Assembly: GCA_026874595.1 (NCBI GenBank)
Contig: CM049317.1
Span: 44,664,401 to 44,728,400 of the forward strand
Reading direction: 5' to 3'
From: Sipunculus nudus
Lineage: Eukaryota; Annelida; Sipuncula; Golfingiida; Sipunculidae
DNA length: 64,000 nucleotides
The notes under the pieces were generated by a model. It made no database searches, was not told the origin of the DNA, and saw only the letters and a list, made by a program, of their open reading frames with translations. The position numbers were made by a program, and so were the translations under genes. Shown here piece after piece: positions 1-18,558 of this stretch; position 1 is the stretch's first letter; each line of letters starts with the position of its first letter.

Positions 1-314
1 AAGTTTTACAAAGGTCTGTCTGGGGCTTATGCAAGAAATTTCAAGGTCTTACAGTTATTATTTGTGCCCTGCTTACAGATACAGTAGGATGACCACACAG
101 CTGAACTATGGACAAAGACAAATCGCTATTTTTCCATTCATGAATCACATAATTTGGAAATAGCAAATTATCTTAGAAAATCCTGACCAAAAATGATAAT
201 AACTAAAAATAATATTAACATTTCCAATACTTGAAACTACTAAACAAACATATCTTTATTAATGCAAACTTAACTTGTTAAATTAATTATGCTTCAGTTT
301 CTCACAATTCACAT

Positions 315-345
<31 letters not shown>

Positions 346-467
346 AAGCAGTGTGGTTATTGAATAAAATCATTTTTTTATTACTCATGACAAGTAAAGA
401 GGTTGTCTAATGTGGATCATTAACTTGATCACACTACTAGTCACCGTCTGTTTTCATAATTACACAC

Positions 468-6264
<5,797 letters not shown>

Positions 6265-8500
6265 GTCTCCTGAGGGAGGTCAGAGTTCAGGTCAAAGTTT
6301 ATGCCAAAGCCAAAGGAAGGTTCCACTATGCGGAGGGGTAGGAGTTACAATCAGTGCAGTCTTAAAGATAAATCATCGTATAAAGTCCGGTATATACTGC
6401 TGGCTTCGCCCCAGCTTTTTGTATATTACCAATTTAAGCTCTTTCTATTAATTAATATACCTCGATTTACCGGTAAAAATATGCAATGGACCCCCCACCA
6501 ACCACGGGTACGTAGGTTGTGCTTGTGGGCGTGACCCACTATGCATTTTGCACCCATACCGGTACATCGCGTGGTCCTCGTTGACACTCGTGTATGAGCT
6601 AATATACAATTATAGACTTTATATATGTGTGTGTCGTCTGACTTGGGCTCGTAACACATACATAATTATTGAACTACTTAAGTAATATCATATAACTGTC
6701 AAACTTACAATGAGGAGCCGTAAAAGGAAGAGTGATCTTTTTTCTAATTTAAGGTGTTTTCCATAATGATATAGTGTGTATTGCGTACTCCGTAGACTGC
6801 ATGGCCCAGTCAATGAAATGGCTCTTTAGTGTTGCCTCTGACAGAGAAATCAAACGTTCTCACGCTGTATTGCACTTAGTGTCAGTACTGTCACCTCTCG
6901 GCTACTTCTGACCCTCTTTATTTCATCGACTGGTAAACTTAATTAGGCCGTACCGGACAGTCAGCGCCATACATCACCGCCTCGCTGAACTAAGGTCTTT
7001 CCCAGTGACGTAGGAAGTAATTATAGTGGTCTTTCCCTGAATCTTTTTTCAAAACCAACATGATAAATCCAGTAACCGCCTATTTTGGGCTTCTAGCTTG
7101 CTATGTATATTCCCATTTAATCAGTCTTAATATTTTTTAGGTATTCGGCTATTTTGAGAACGGCAAGACTTTCAACACAATATCCCTCAGCCTCAGTGAG
7201 TCAATGTGTCACCGTTTATCAGACCATCGCTTTTCAAAGCAGGCCTGTTTAAACATGTATCTTTAGCTCAGCCAAAAAGCGTGAGATATTCAGGTCCACA
7301 CGCAACAAACGCTGTCAACTGTAATTCATGTACCGGCTGGCTGAAACGATCACGGCGATCAGCGTGTTGGCAACTTAACAGGGGCAAGACTTTCAAGTGT
7401 AACTTGAACACAAACAAATACACGCACACAGAACAAGATTGACGCGAGAGTGTCTACAATGCACTTACATTTCGCCAATGGACCATATAGTGTTCGACAG
7501 CAGAGATATATCATAGGACACGAAGGTCAATATATGGACTTTCTGAAAACATGATTTTAAGTGCGAATATTACCAAGCGGTTTGAGCTGTCTATTGCCAT
7601 TGGGACCGCTGCAAGCGTCCTCATAGCAACGATGCCATTCACAGGAGGCGTGACGGCCTGATGTGCAAATGCGAGGGAATCGTCAGGAGCCTTGTGACGC
7701 CCTAATATGCAAATATCAGGGATTCACCATGCGGACTTTACAGGGCTTTAGTGATAAGAGCTGGTACTGAGTTACGTCTATCAGTACATGGAATCACGTT
7801 TTATTTTAAGCATTTTAGTAGTTAACGTAAATAAACTAAAGCCCAGGCAGGGCTACGTACTCCGTATCAGCAAAGTTTGTTTTCCATACATATTCCGTGT
7901 TGATAGGTGCTCGATGACTGAAGTGTTTCTTTCTTTTTAAGTCATTTCACCATATATTTACTGTTCATTTCTAAATATTAACAACAAAAGTTTGTTTGCT
8001 AAATTGTTTAAATAAATTTATTTTCAAAAAGGATCCTAAGTCCTAATTATAATTGTTTTACACGCAGTTCCTATGTTTTCGGCTCAAGCATTTGGAAAAT
8101 ACGTGTATGTTAAAGAGAGGAAAACAAAATTGAAGCAAATGCCAATATGTTTGGTTTCCGAAAGACATATCAGAAATGACATTATACCAGTGGAAATAGA
8201 GATTGTTCATACAGCTAGCACGGCCTGAATGGGCCAGGAAAACTCAATATTATAGACCCCGGCTTTTCATGTGACGTGCAAGCCGGCCCAGCATTCATAC
8301 TGGAGTACATGCACGCTATGCTGCCCAGCTGACCTCCACATGGCCCAGCAGGTCTACTTGACACTGTATGCTTTGTTCTCCAATCTAGCACATTTTTCAC
8401 TTTTTATTATTACCTATGTCTGCATTAGGCCTATTTAAACCCTTCTGCTATAATTCACTGTGGAATTGAACCCGTTAGGGATAAGGAATCTTTTAATCTG
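6265..8500. promoter_or_regulatory. AGPS upstream region, 5'UTR/promoter zone
   Basis: The 2.2 kb upstream of the AGPS start is less AT-rich and richer in CpG than the surroundings, especially 6470-6600 and 6780-7750, as expected of a housekeeping promoter. No clear TATA box was found and the transcription start cannot be fixed. A 44-bp-spaced direct duplication with an octamer-like element lies at 7650-7726. The open frames here are short and look non-coding. Confidence 0.35.
7650..7726. promoter_or_regulatory. Duplicated GTGACG...GCAAAT element
   Basis: Two copies of about 30 bp, starting at 7650 and 7694, read GTGACGGCCTGATGTGCAAAT and GTGACGCCCTAATATGCAAAT-like. The second contains a perfect POU-type octamer ATGCAAAT at 7707-7714. 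The pair lies about 1.4 kb upstream of the AGPS ATG. A binding function is inferred only from the motif. Confidence 0.3.
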
Positions 8501-8791
8501 GTTAACATAGCGTGTTGGGCTGGTGACTGGTAAACATAGCGTGTTGGGCTGGTGACTGGTAAACATAGCGTGTTGGGCTGGTGACTGGTAAACATAGCGT
8601 GTTGGGCTGGTGACTGGTAAACATAGCGTGTTGGGCTGGTGACTGGTAAACATAGCGTGTTGGGCTGGTAACTGGTTAACATAGCGTGTTGGGCTGGTGA
8701 CTGGTAAACATAGCGTGTTTGGCTGGTGACTGGTTAACATAGCGTGTTGGGCTGGTGACTGGTTAACATAGCGTGTTGGGCTGGTGACTGG
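8501..8791. repeat. 29-bp minisatellite, 10 copies
   Basis: Unit GGTAAACATAGCGTGTTGGG plus CTGGTGACT, repeated ten times with very few changes (gtaaac versus gttaac, one GTTTGG, one ggtaac). The near identity indicates recent expansion. Open frames on the minus strand here only reflect the absence of stops in the unit and are not genes. Confidence 0.95.
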
Positions 8792-9275
8792 CCAAGACAG
8801 TGAGAATGATAGTGCCCATAAAAAAGAACCCCTAAAAACTGCAGAGTTGGATTAAAACCTATCCTTGTCTATTCCATTTTTTGGGTGCAAGATTATTTTA
8901 TTTTTCTAACCTTCACTGGCCTTCAATTTGTTTTTCCATATATAGACTGATGTGCTTGAGCTAAGGGTTTAATGTAAAGGAAGGAAATTTTCAGTGACAT
9001 GTAATTATCAAATATCATATTTACCATGGTTAATTCTGACGTGTGTTCCTTCTTCATACGTAAATGTTGACCTGTGCCGGTGTCAGTGTCTTTTAAGGAA
9101 AATATAATCAACAAGGTTATTTTGCCTATATTTTGCCTTTTAAACTCTACTAATAATGCCATTTAAAGTGAAACATTTTCAATTAAATGAATTAATGAAC
9201 TTGCTATTTGTTAACATATATATATATATGAGAATTATATTTCATACTTTAAACAACTATTTAAATTACAAGTTA

Positions 9276-9313
<38 letters not shown>

Positions 9314-10276
9314 TGTCTACATGGATGGATGGCTCAAGTGCCAGCAACATTCAAGGCCTCATACATCAAATTACGTACATTTTCATAAAACACTAGTAAA
9401 ATAAGAAAATTGGTTAGTAATATATATATATATATATATAAAATATTTTATCAGTTGGTAAGGTATATTCTTTTTTTATGTGGGATTAATTGTGTAAATG
9501 TTTATATGATATTATTTTCATATTTTTGAATACATGTGGACTGCATTTGAAGATCAAAGCTTTAATACTTAAAAAAGTATTATCATTATTTTTCTTGTAA
9601 TAACTTTAATCATGCATGCCAATGGCGTTTGATATTTAAACATCAGACCGGCTTTTTTTTAAGAAATGTGATTTCAACAACACAAATGTCTTATATATAC
9701 TTTCTTTGTGTGAATTTCTCTAACCCATACACTTAGCATGGGAATAAGATAAATAAATAAACATTTTCACACCACTTTTCGTAGATAGAGAACAGTCTGA
9801 TTTTCTGAGGCTGAAGAGTTCCATATTCTCTGTCATACTGATTTTACCCATATAGGCCTATATCGTTGTACTACTAATTAAGTTATAGTTCTGTACAACA
9901 TCTGAGACCTACTGCTGAGCTGTATCTCAAACAAGTGATTTTCTAAAGACTGGCAAAATATGGATATGCTGTAAGATAAAGGCACCTTGATTAGTCTGAA
10001 CATATGTCATGATCCACTGGAACTGACAGACCCGCGTGTTGACCAGTTGATCTAACCAGTATAATTGCAAATATCATGATTTGAAGGAGATCCTGTCAGT
10101 AACATATAGGTCTTTCTTTTGGGCACTCTCTTTAACTTATTAGACCACTGGTAGTATCCATTTGACTGATATGTAGATAGCCCAGGCTGGGGTACAGGCC
10201 AGTGACAGCCTGTACTCCAGCTGTGTTTATCCTAACGTTACAGCACGGCTGAATGAGGCTGTCGCCAACTTTACCG
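8792..10276. other. Intergenic AT-rich stretch with TA microsatellites
   Basis: Holds (TA)n tracts at 9218-9228, 9278-9308 and 9421-9440. Otherwise unstructured AT-rich DNA with no convincing exon or RNA gene. Confidence 0.6.
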
Positions 10277-10600
10277 TAAAGCTGCGTGTCCACTTATGCG
10301 GTACGGATACGGATACGGATGCGGATGCGGACGCGTTTTAAATCCCGCATATGGAATGAAGAAGGAGTGTGTCCACTTATGCGGTGCGGAGTGCGTGCGG
10401 CGTGCGGAAACGGATACGTTTTTTGAAAACCGGACCATGTAGCCGCGGGTACGGAAACGCCATTTTGTAGAGGTGAAAGAGAGTGAAAGACCTATAAACG
10501 CACTGAAAAACGTATCTTATGGACACACACGCACAAAATATCCGCATACGTATCCGTACCGCACACGCACCGCATCCGTACAAGTGGACACGCGGCTTTA
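10277..10600. mobile_element. MITE with CGTGTCCACTT terminal inverted repeats
   Basis: 324 bp. The left end TAAAGCTGCGTGTCCACTTA is the inverse complement, with few mismatches, of the right end AAGTGGACACGCGGCTTTA. The outermost TA on both sides may be a TA target duplication, as in Tc1/mariner-type insertions. The terminal regions carry stacked TACGGATACGGATGCGG motifs, and the tip sequence GTCCACTTATGCGG recurs internally at about 10371. There is no transposase frame, so this is a non-autonomous element. Related CGGACGCGTACGGACTATG-like sequence continues at 10725-10850. Confidence 0.72.
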
Positions 10601-11284
10601 GGTCAAAGGTCGATTGTAGAGAGTGGCTGTCGCCTGGGACGCTATGACGTCAGTGCAAAGGGTATATACCTGAAATTGACAAGGTGATTGGTATGTGTAG
10701 TGCGAAAAAAAAAAAAATCGCTCCCGGACGCGTACGGACTATGCATGCGGAAGAATGACAATTAAACAGCCCTGACAATTAAAAAGTCTACACAGCGATT
10801 TATGCATACGGACTTCGGAAACGGACAACGCACATATGAAAAAGCACCTTTATACGTACATTATATAAACTCTCATGAGGTATTTTTATGATACAGGACA
10901 TAATAGGTTTGATTTAAATAATGATATCTCAGGAATGGAAACAGGAAATAGCCCTATATTAATTTTTATCTTCATATACAAATAATCATTTCACATCATC
11001 ATCATCAGTAAAATGCATAATAAACAATGATAGAAAAATAATAATTAAGATATTTGCACCTACCTATAGCTAAATATGTGTTGCATATGCAAGTAAATAA
11101 TTATAAAGGATACCTTGTACTTGGTCATTTCTCATAATCCAAATGCGCATTATATATACACTTACACACATATACTTATAATGCCCATATAAGCAACAAG
11201 TGCATATGCAATATGCCAACTTGATGAAAACAATTAAAACTGGTTAAAGTAATGACTGGGAATCACTGAAAATAAGAAGTAACA
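10601..11284. other. Intergenic, fragments related to the 10277 MITE
   Basis: 10725-10850 holds further CGGACGCGTACGGAC and TATGCATACGGACTTCGG stretches that look like a second, decayed relative of the neighbouring MITE. The rest is AT-rich with no gene signal. Confidence 0.4.
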
Positions 11285-11555
11285 ATTTTCTATGGTGTAA
11301 TCTCAACCAAAGGACATTGGTTGGGAATATTCAATATATTTTGGTTAAATTTACCGTTTGATCTGGTCGAGAAAGCCTACAAATTGGTTATTCCCACCAA
11401 AATATTGGTTGATATGACTATTGTCTGTTGGTTAAATTATACCATAACAAACTGGATGTTTTAACCAATTAATTGTTCGGACACATTTTAACACAGCAAA
11501 TTGGTTAAATTCAACCAATATTCTGGTTATTTTAACCAATTTGTTTTTAAAGTGA
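11285..11555. repeat. Palindrome-rich TTGGTTAAA repeat element
   Basis: Multiple TTGGTTAAA/TTTAACCAA motifs occur in both orientations within 270 bp, for example near 11340, 11430, 11460, 11500 and 11530. Folding on itself this would form a long imperfect hairpin, typical of a foldback or MITE-like DNA element. Exact ends were not identified. Confidence 0.45.
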
Positions 11556-11769
11556 ATTTTAATGATTTTTGTATTAATAACAGGAAATATTAAGTATATT
11601 GTTTATATATATATGTTAATTCTGTTTTTATTGTTTATTGGATTGGTATTGTTAGTTTTTATTGACACATTGAACCACTTCATTGATATGAGTTATTTTC
11701 ATTCAAAGCAAACGCACGGATGGACATCACACGAAAACGATTGCAGATGGCACCACTGGTCTTTAATGC

Positions 11770-12620
11770 ACCTAGAGGCGCGGACCGGACGGTCCTACAC
11801 ATAAATGGTATGGTCCTGGTCCGGTCAAACTGAAGGTGGTCCGGTCCAATGCGTGAACCAGTCCGAGCGGTCCGGTCATTTTATTAAAATATGATTAAAA
11901 ACTAAAAATTTTTTTTAATTCTGATCTTCTACTACTTTATTTTTAATCACTTATTTTTTTGTTCAAATATTTAACAAAGCTCAAAAATTACATAAACAGC
12001 AAACCGTGCAATAAATGTAATATCATAGTATATACGTGAATATTTCGTGTTACTGTGCGAGGCATCGCGGTTAGAATATAAACCAGATTGTGCAGGGTAG
12101 GGCGAATGATTCAAAGAATTTGCTGGGCAGGGATGGCTCCGGTTTAACATAAGTTAGGCAGTAATGTCGTGTTTTAGTGCGATTTAAAGATAGAAAAATC
12201 TAATGTTAATGATTTGATATTTAGAGTATGAATAGACTTATGTATCTGTTGTATTTAATGTTAAAAATTGTTCTTATATTAACTTTGATACACAGTGATA
12301 CAGATGAATAGCATCGGCATTGAGTAACACGACAGGACACAAGATTCTAATGCTGAACATGCCTCTTCAATCATAAGTTAATAAGAAAAAAAATATTATT
12401 TACTGTTACTCAGATAATAAAAATACAAAATGATACACTATATAACCATATAATTACAGCTGCACTGCTTTAAATACATTTTACGTAGCTTAATAGTCTT
12501 TCTTTGAGAAGTTAATAATACCATACGTGTTCAGAACAGGATTATTAGGTTGAAACTTAATCCATTATGTCGTCTGTTTAGCTTTAGTCTTTAAATATTA
12601 AGTAGAGCGGTCCGGACAAT
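11770..12620. repeat. GGTCCGG-motif cluster, possible decayed DNA transposon
   Basis: GGACCGGACGGTCC, GGTCCGGTC and GTCCGGTCC motifs are packed into 11775-11880, and an isolated GAGCGGTCCGGAC occurs at 12604-12616 after AT-rich filler. Clustered short subterminal motifs at both ends of an AT-rich body are common in hAT-like elements, but no clean inverted termini or target duplication could be found. Confidence 0.3.
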
Positions 12621-12649
12621 TATACAGCTTATTCGCTTTTGGTTCATTT

Positions 12650-13060
12650 TTTAAGTAACTGCCAGGGGTTGCTTTCCCTCCAATTTCCGGAGCCACTTTT
12701 TCTTCCCAGTCCGCCCCTGTGTAGCCACATTGCAAAACTGATCATTCCTTTCAATTCCTGCAATTTTATCCGTAATCATATAAATGGAAACATTTGAATG
12801 TTTATATTTTTCATATTTGTATATTAAGAAATTTCAAGAGTAGTGTGTTTATTTAGAAATTTTATGAGTAGGGTGAAATTTATGAGTAGTGGGAAATAAA
12901 TAAAACATAACTTTTAATTTAATTTTGATATATTAACATTTATAAATGATTAGATATGGATAATTTTGTAAATTTATCAAAATTTTAAATCATTAAACGC
13001 CAAATATAAATGTTGCATTTGCAGGATATTCCCATGGTTTATATTGATAACATGTCAAGC
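12650..13060. repeat. Dispersed repeat, copy B (pairs with 4585-4990)
   Basis: Same orientation and block order as copy A in AGPS intron 1: 'ggggttgctttc', 'ctccaatttcc', 'gccact', then 'gtaatcatat' and 'catttgaatgtttatat'. It lacks the long C run of copy A. Confidence 0.6.
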
Positions 13061-13255
13061 ACCTGCTGTAACATTATTTAGTGATTCTGCATATATCAGC
13101 CTGGCAGGACAGCTCGTCACTGAACCGTTATTTCAGTGTTTTATCACACCCAACATATACAGCATTATCTTAAATATCACAGCCATAAGTGGGAGAAAAG
13201 TATCACTCTTGTGCATTAGAGATTTGATAGATAATGCTTTGCCGTTTACAGCTGA

Positions 13256-14175
13256 TAATTGCCTCCGCCAAGGAGGTTATGTTTTTGCCGTCGTTAGTTA
13301 GTTTGTTTTTTTTTGTTTATTTGTTAGCAACATTACGGATTTAAATTAAATTTTCAGGATAGCTCGGCAATGATACAAAGAACTAGATGTGGTCGGACAA
13401 TGGTCCTCAGAGGGCCCCGCATTTTTGGTAGTGCTGTACTAGTTTACATATATGGGTAAAAGTTTGAGTTTATAGTCTCAAAATATGACAGGCAGAAATA
13501 AGTTTTGTTTTCAATATGCATGAGGGAACAAAAATTCTACTTGTTTAAATCATATTAAAGAAGACATGTTCCAAATAATCCCTGTGAATATTAGAAAATC
13601 TAGCATGTTCTTGTTGATATATCAAGCGCGAAAGAAAATCACCAATTGTGCTCTGGCAACCATATTTGAATTCTGACAGGTCTCGAATTCAATAAGTCTG
13701 CGCACTCATAAGCCCAAATGATACCTGTGAATATGAGAAAGATCAAGCATGTACTTGTTGAGATTATCGTGCGCGAAAGAGAATCACCGATTGTGCTCAG
13801 GTAGCCAAATTGGACTTCCGACAGGTCTGTAACTCGATAGGTCTGGAGCTCTCATAGGAATCAATCACCCCTCGAATTTGAGATAGATCAAGAGTGCTCT
13901 TCTTGAGATATCACGTGCGAAAGAAAATCACCGATTATGCTCTGGAGGCCATATTGGAATACCGATAGGGCTGTTATTCAACAGGTCTGGGGCCCTCAGA
14001 GGTATCAATCACCCCTATATGAATTTGATCTATATGAGAAAGATCAAGCACGTTCTTGTTTAGATATTGCGCGCGAAAGAAAGCGTCATGGACGGACGGA
14101 CGGACTGACACGGTGATCACTATTTTTTGGGTGATCCGGATCACCATCTGCGTGGATCCAGGAGTTTTTTGAAGG
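13256..14175. repeat. Composite dispersed repeat with four ~145-bp internal units
   Basis: Begins with GCCTCCGCCAAGGAGGTTAT and ends with 'gggtgatccggatcacc' plus 'tggatccagga', both familiar parts of interspersed repeats in marine invertebrates (recalled, not searched). Between them, units marked by GCGCGAAAGAAAATCACC recur at about 13627, 13770, 13915 and 14071 (spacing 143-156 bp). A (GGAC)n stretch lies at 14091-14105. No coding sequence is seen. Confidence 0.6.
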
Positions 14176-14946
14176 CACATATTTAGGGGCCTACACGTGA
14201 TGGGAAAAGAATTTTTTTAACTGCACTGTATACATCGCATACATGAAAATATCATGAAAAGCCGTGTTTCTAAAACGTACAAACTATAATCAAAATACAA
14301 ACGGCTCTAGTATCATGAGATGAAGAAACATCGACAGTCGCACGACTGTTTACAAAGGAATTACACAGCATCACCCTGCTCTTGGCTAAGTACAAGAGTG
14401 ACCTTGAACTTCTGACACCAAAGTCGACAGGATGGGTCACATTCGTGAAGACTGAACCCTATCATGACTGGCCTATACAGAAAATTAAGATTTCTGAAGA
14501 ACTGGTTTGAAAAATTTTGTTCGATTTGGCAATATATGTGTATGGAATATATGTATAAACTAGAATGGCTTTTCTTGCAAACACATGCAGACGTCTAACC
14601 ATGGGCCACCATTGGCAAAACTGATGGAAAAATACTTCTCCAGACTCGAAGATCAAGGCCAAGGTCACCAGGTTTCAAGCTCTTCTGCGGCAATGGTTGA
14701 AACAATTTGTGCATCAAACTTGAGGCCCTGTCACAGGATAGAGGCCACTGTGACCTAATTTCCAGTTTGTAAAGGAGATGTGTCCAGAACCCTCTTGGAT
14801 GATAAGTCAGAAATTTCTAGCGAACGGAGGGGCAACAGGATTATGGACAAAGACATATTGCTATAGCTCAGCCTGACTGTGAGTCAGATTAGATAAAAAT
14901 ACAGATGTTACCACCAGCCTTTTGGAGCTGATAAAGCTAGTCATGG

Positions 14947-15012
<66 letters not shown>

Positions 15013-15840
15013 CTAAGGATACTAGATAAAACAACAGCTGAGAAACTGATACGATTGCTGTAATTTGACTGTCTAAAAATAGATAAACAATGTGCGAAAT
15101 GTAATAATAAATCAGATGCAGCAACTGATGAAACAATTTATGATCAATATAAACACGCCAGGCTTCAGAACAATAGATAACCCACAGTTTTAGAAGCTGA
15201 CATCATTGATGAAATTAGGCAGTCTCAAAAATAGAGGAAAAGTGCGTCTAAACTAGCAGATCAGCCTTAAAGAGGCCATGAAACTGTCTCTGGGCAAAGC
15301 AAGAATCATGGCAATCCGAGCATTATTTACTGAGTTACTGCATGGTATCAAGTTTTTTTTAGAGTGCACAAACAAGCCCCATAACTCGGAGAATATAGTT
15401 TATATAGTAACCTGATTTTAGGTTTTCTATAAGACTTATTTCAGGACCTCCATGGATGTTGAGTTTGAAGTTATATGTCAAAATGTTAAAGGACAGACGA
15501 ATGGCCGGACAACGGACAAACATAGCTCAGTATGACTGAAAGTCAGCTGAGCTATATAAAACGTTTGGGAGGGTAAATTTGTCTTCCCACGTTAAAATGT
15601 GTCCGGTCACTCTTCTTATAGTGTATTATTTTTATACAGCTCAGCTAAGAAAATGCCAAATATAAAATATCATCCTGAATCACCATAGAGTGAAGAATGG
15701 GTGTCCATGTCCCTTTAGCGGTTCACTATTTTACCATGACACAGTTAAGTATCTGCGAATTAAAAAAAATGCATGCAGTGGACAGCTAAGCCCATGAAAC
15801 ATTGGGTAATCATTAGATTCAAAGTGGCCTCTGTGGACTG
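14176..15840. other. Intergenic; decayed repeats around a TA microsatellite
   Basis: Holds a (TA)n run at 14949-15007. The motif AGCTCAG..TGACTG..AGTCAG occurs on both sides of it, at about 14865-14885 and 15522-15555, suggesting a larger decayed element spanning roughly 14390-15560. The flank at 14395-14690 resembles the 'ACCTTGACCT' dispersed family seen in AGPS intron 3. No gene was found. Confidence 0.4.
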
Positions 15841-16008
15841 GTAAGTATTATTACATTACTGGTTAATCTTATTTTACATTTATGTTTTGGAACGTTTGTT
15901 ACATTATAGGGTAATTTCATATAACGTTATCCCTTTGCAAATGTTGTTACATTATCACTTGGTTTTGTTTTACGTTATCGGTAAGGGGTACGTTATCGTT
16001 TTGATTTT

Positions 16009-16858
16009 GTTACGTTATCGGCTAGTTTTATATTATCAGTTTATTGTTATAACGTTATTAATTTGTGTTAGATTACCGGTTAATTTGTTAATATATTATA
16101 GGGTAATACATCATGATCATTTTCAGCTGTAACACGGCCTTAATATTGTGCATGTTGCACTATATGTGGCATGCCTTGGTTCAAACACACATTATCAGGT
16201 GTAAAATTGCAGATAGGCCTAGTGTAAAGGCATTTGTTATTGCATTCTTAATATTTTTTTCATAATATTTCATCGCATTTGAATCTCCATTTGTTACGTT
16301 ATCGGCTAGTATTATATTATCAGTTTATTGTTATAACGTTATTAATTTGTGTTAGATTACCGGTTAATTTGTTAATATATTATTGGGTAATACATCATGA
16401 TCATTTTCAGCTGTAACACGGCCTTAATATTGTGCATGTTGCACTATATGTGGCATGCCTTGGTTCAAACACACATTATCAGGTGTAAAATTGCAGATAG
16501 GCCTAGTGTAAAGGCATTTGTTATTGCATTCTTAATATTTTTTCATAATATTTCATCGCATTTGAATCTCCATTTGTTACGTTATCGGCTAGTATTATAT
16601 TATCAGTTTATTGTTATAACGTTATTAATTTGTGTTAGATTACCGGTTAATTTGTTAATATATTATAGGGTAATACATCATGATCATTTTCAGCTGTAAC
16701 ACGGCCTTAATATTGTGCATGTTGCACTATATGTGGCATGCCTTGGTTCAAACACACATTATCAGGTGTAAAATTGCAGATAGGCCTAGTGTAAAGGCAT
16801 TTGTTATTGCATTCTTAATATTTTTTCATAATATTTCATCGCATTTGAATCTCCATTT
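16009..16858. repeat. Tandem triplication of a 284-bp unit
   Basis: Three head-to-tail copies at 16009-16292, 16293-16575 and 16576-16858, nearly identical (one indel in a T run and a few substitutions). Each starts at GTTACGTTATCGGCTAG and ends at 'gaatctccattt'. Just upstream, 15850-16008 holds short diverged 'gttacgttatcg' repeats from which the unit's first part probably arose. Apparent open frames repeat with the unit and are not taken as genes. Confidence 0.95.
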
Positions 16859-16925
16859 GCTTTTTTCGAAACATTTAGTGTTTACATTTGAATGTACTGA
16901 GCTGCATGTGAAGCCAACCCCTGAG

Positions 16926-16926
<1 letters not shown>

Positions 16927-16989
<63 letters not shown>
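16927..16989. repeat. (TA)n microsatellite
   Basis: About 31 uninterrupted TA units directly after the 284-bp triplication. Similar long runs occur at 14949-15007 and 18506-18555. Confidence 0.95.
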
Positions 16990-16991
<2 letters not shown>

Positions 16992-17439
16992 GGTAGTGTT
17001 ACCCTCCGATGTAAAGTACTCTAGGGCCTACAGACTAGGCCAGAGCGGTATAACGCTGAAGAAAAACAACACTGTAAATTCACAACAGTACAAAATACCC
17101 AGACAACGGTTTCTACCAATCCCCCTGTTCTACAAGGTACTTTGAATAGTTTTATATGACATGAATATTTCCATATCAAGACCACCAACAAAGCTTTTTG
17201 AATCTTGGAATTTTCCATGTAACCACACAAATTGATTCTAAATGTTTTTTTTTTTTGTAATATGGTAGGCACCGAGACCATGTTGTACTACTACGACAGA
17301 ATCAGCATTATTAAAAAGGGATTACGAGCATCAGTTTCATAAGGTCTATTTCCTTTTGATCACAATATCACATAATATATGAAAGTGTAGTGCCCAGGAT
17401 AGTTTTATAATTTAAATTTTAGTATACATTCATTTGACT

Positions 17440-17970
17440 TTGACCTTGCGTACCCTTTATGAGCTTCCGACAACTTCTGGTTAGTTGCAATTAACAGAAC
17501 ACATTAAAAAAGTATAAATCGGTCCAGTTATCTAATATCATTGTGTTATGCGACAGTTACTCTATTTTATCATTATCACCATGTTTAGATCGCAATGGCC
17601 GCCCTTTAACATTCCCTGGGGTCACAGAGTTCATAAAAACTCCGTTTTAGTTATAATTGACAGAACACATTCAAAAACGTATAAATTGATCCAATAATAT
17701 CAAGTTTTAAGCGACAATCACAGTATGATAGCATTATCTCTTTGTTAAGACTGCAGTGGTGGCCATCTTGGATTCCTTTGGGTCACGGGGTTCATACAAA
17801 AATTATAACCTGCATTCATTCATCAGATTAAGTGCAAATAAATTGAAATCAAGCACTATCTTATTCAGTTCCTAAGAAAACGCCGTTCTGTTACAGTACA
17901 AGTACACCATATACCCAACACTCAATATTCTCCATGGGTGAAGGCGGCCATCTTGGATTTTCGGTGTTCG
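17440..17970. repeat. Tandem ~160-185-bp units ending in GGCCATCTTGGATT
   Basis: Three diverged copies marked by GGCCGCCCTTTAACATT (17598), GGTGGCCATCTTGGATT (17758) and GGCGGCCATCTTGGATT (17944). Each follows a conserved 'cagaacacatt' to 'aagtataaat' block in the first two copies. The order is constant, so this is a tandem array and not scattered insertion. Confidence 0.6.
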
Positions 17971-18504
17971 AGGGATCTAAAAATTTGTTACCTAACATGT
18001 TTCATTAGTTCATAACCTGGTTATGCTAAATCAGTCATTTTCGCAATTTGGGCATCAAACTCCTACGGAAAAACATCCCCGTCTACACTATATTGTCCTC
18101 GGGGGCACAATAGGATTGGTCGGGGTGCAGTGCGATACTGGAACATAACAGGGCAAAGAGGTTTGTTGTTGTTTAAATGTTTATATTCAATACAAAGAAA
18201 TTTTACCGGGATGCCAAATTAGTATAGTAAGCTGATGTTAAATAGGGTTCTGGGTACAGTGAACATTTTAGTAGTATACACATATGATATAAAATACACA
18301 TATACTATGAAAATACACAATATAAAAGGCAAATATACAATATAAAATATAAAAGGCAAATATACTATAATCAAAGTAAGTGGACTCGACTTGATAAACT
18401 CACCATGGGGAAGTGGCAACGCCATTTCTCTCATCACTGCAAAGCAGTGAGAGAGAGCAGTGAGAGAGCAACTTTTAGATCGACTAACTTGTTTATTAAC
18501 TTGT

Positions 18505-18505
<1 letters not shown>

Positions 18506-18555
<50 letters not shown>
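18506..18555. repeat. (TA)n microsatellite
   Basis: About 25 TA units. Upstream, 18420-18475 has a short CTGCAAAGCAGTGAGAGAG stem-loop-like motif. Confidence 0.95.

Positions 18556-18558
<3 letters not shown>

Noticed and set aside
232-234. QPD in CTLD2 (protein residues 232-234) as proof of galactose binding
   Set aside because: The tripeptide precedes the W-rich segment and is not at the usual calcium-site position of the long loop, so specificity cannot be claimed. Coordinates here are residue numbers.
11770-12620. Complete hAT element with GGTCCGG subterminal repeats
   Set aside because: Motif clustering is suggestive, but no matching termini or 8-bp duplication could be found, so it was listed only as a possible decayed repeat.
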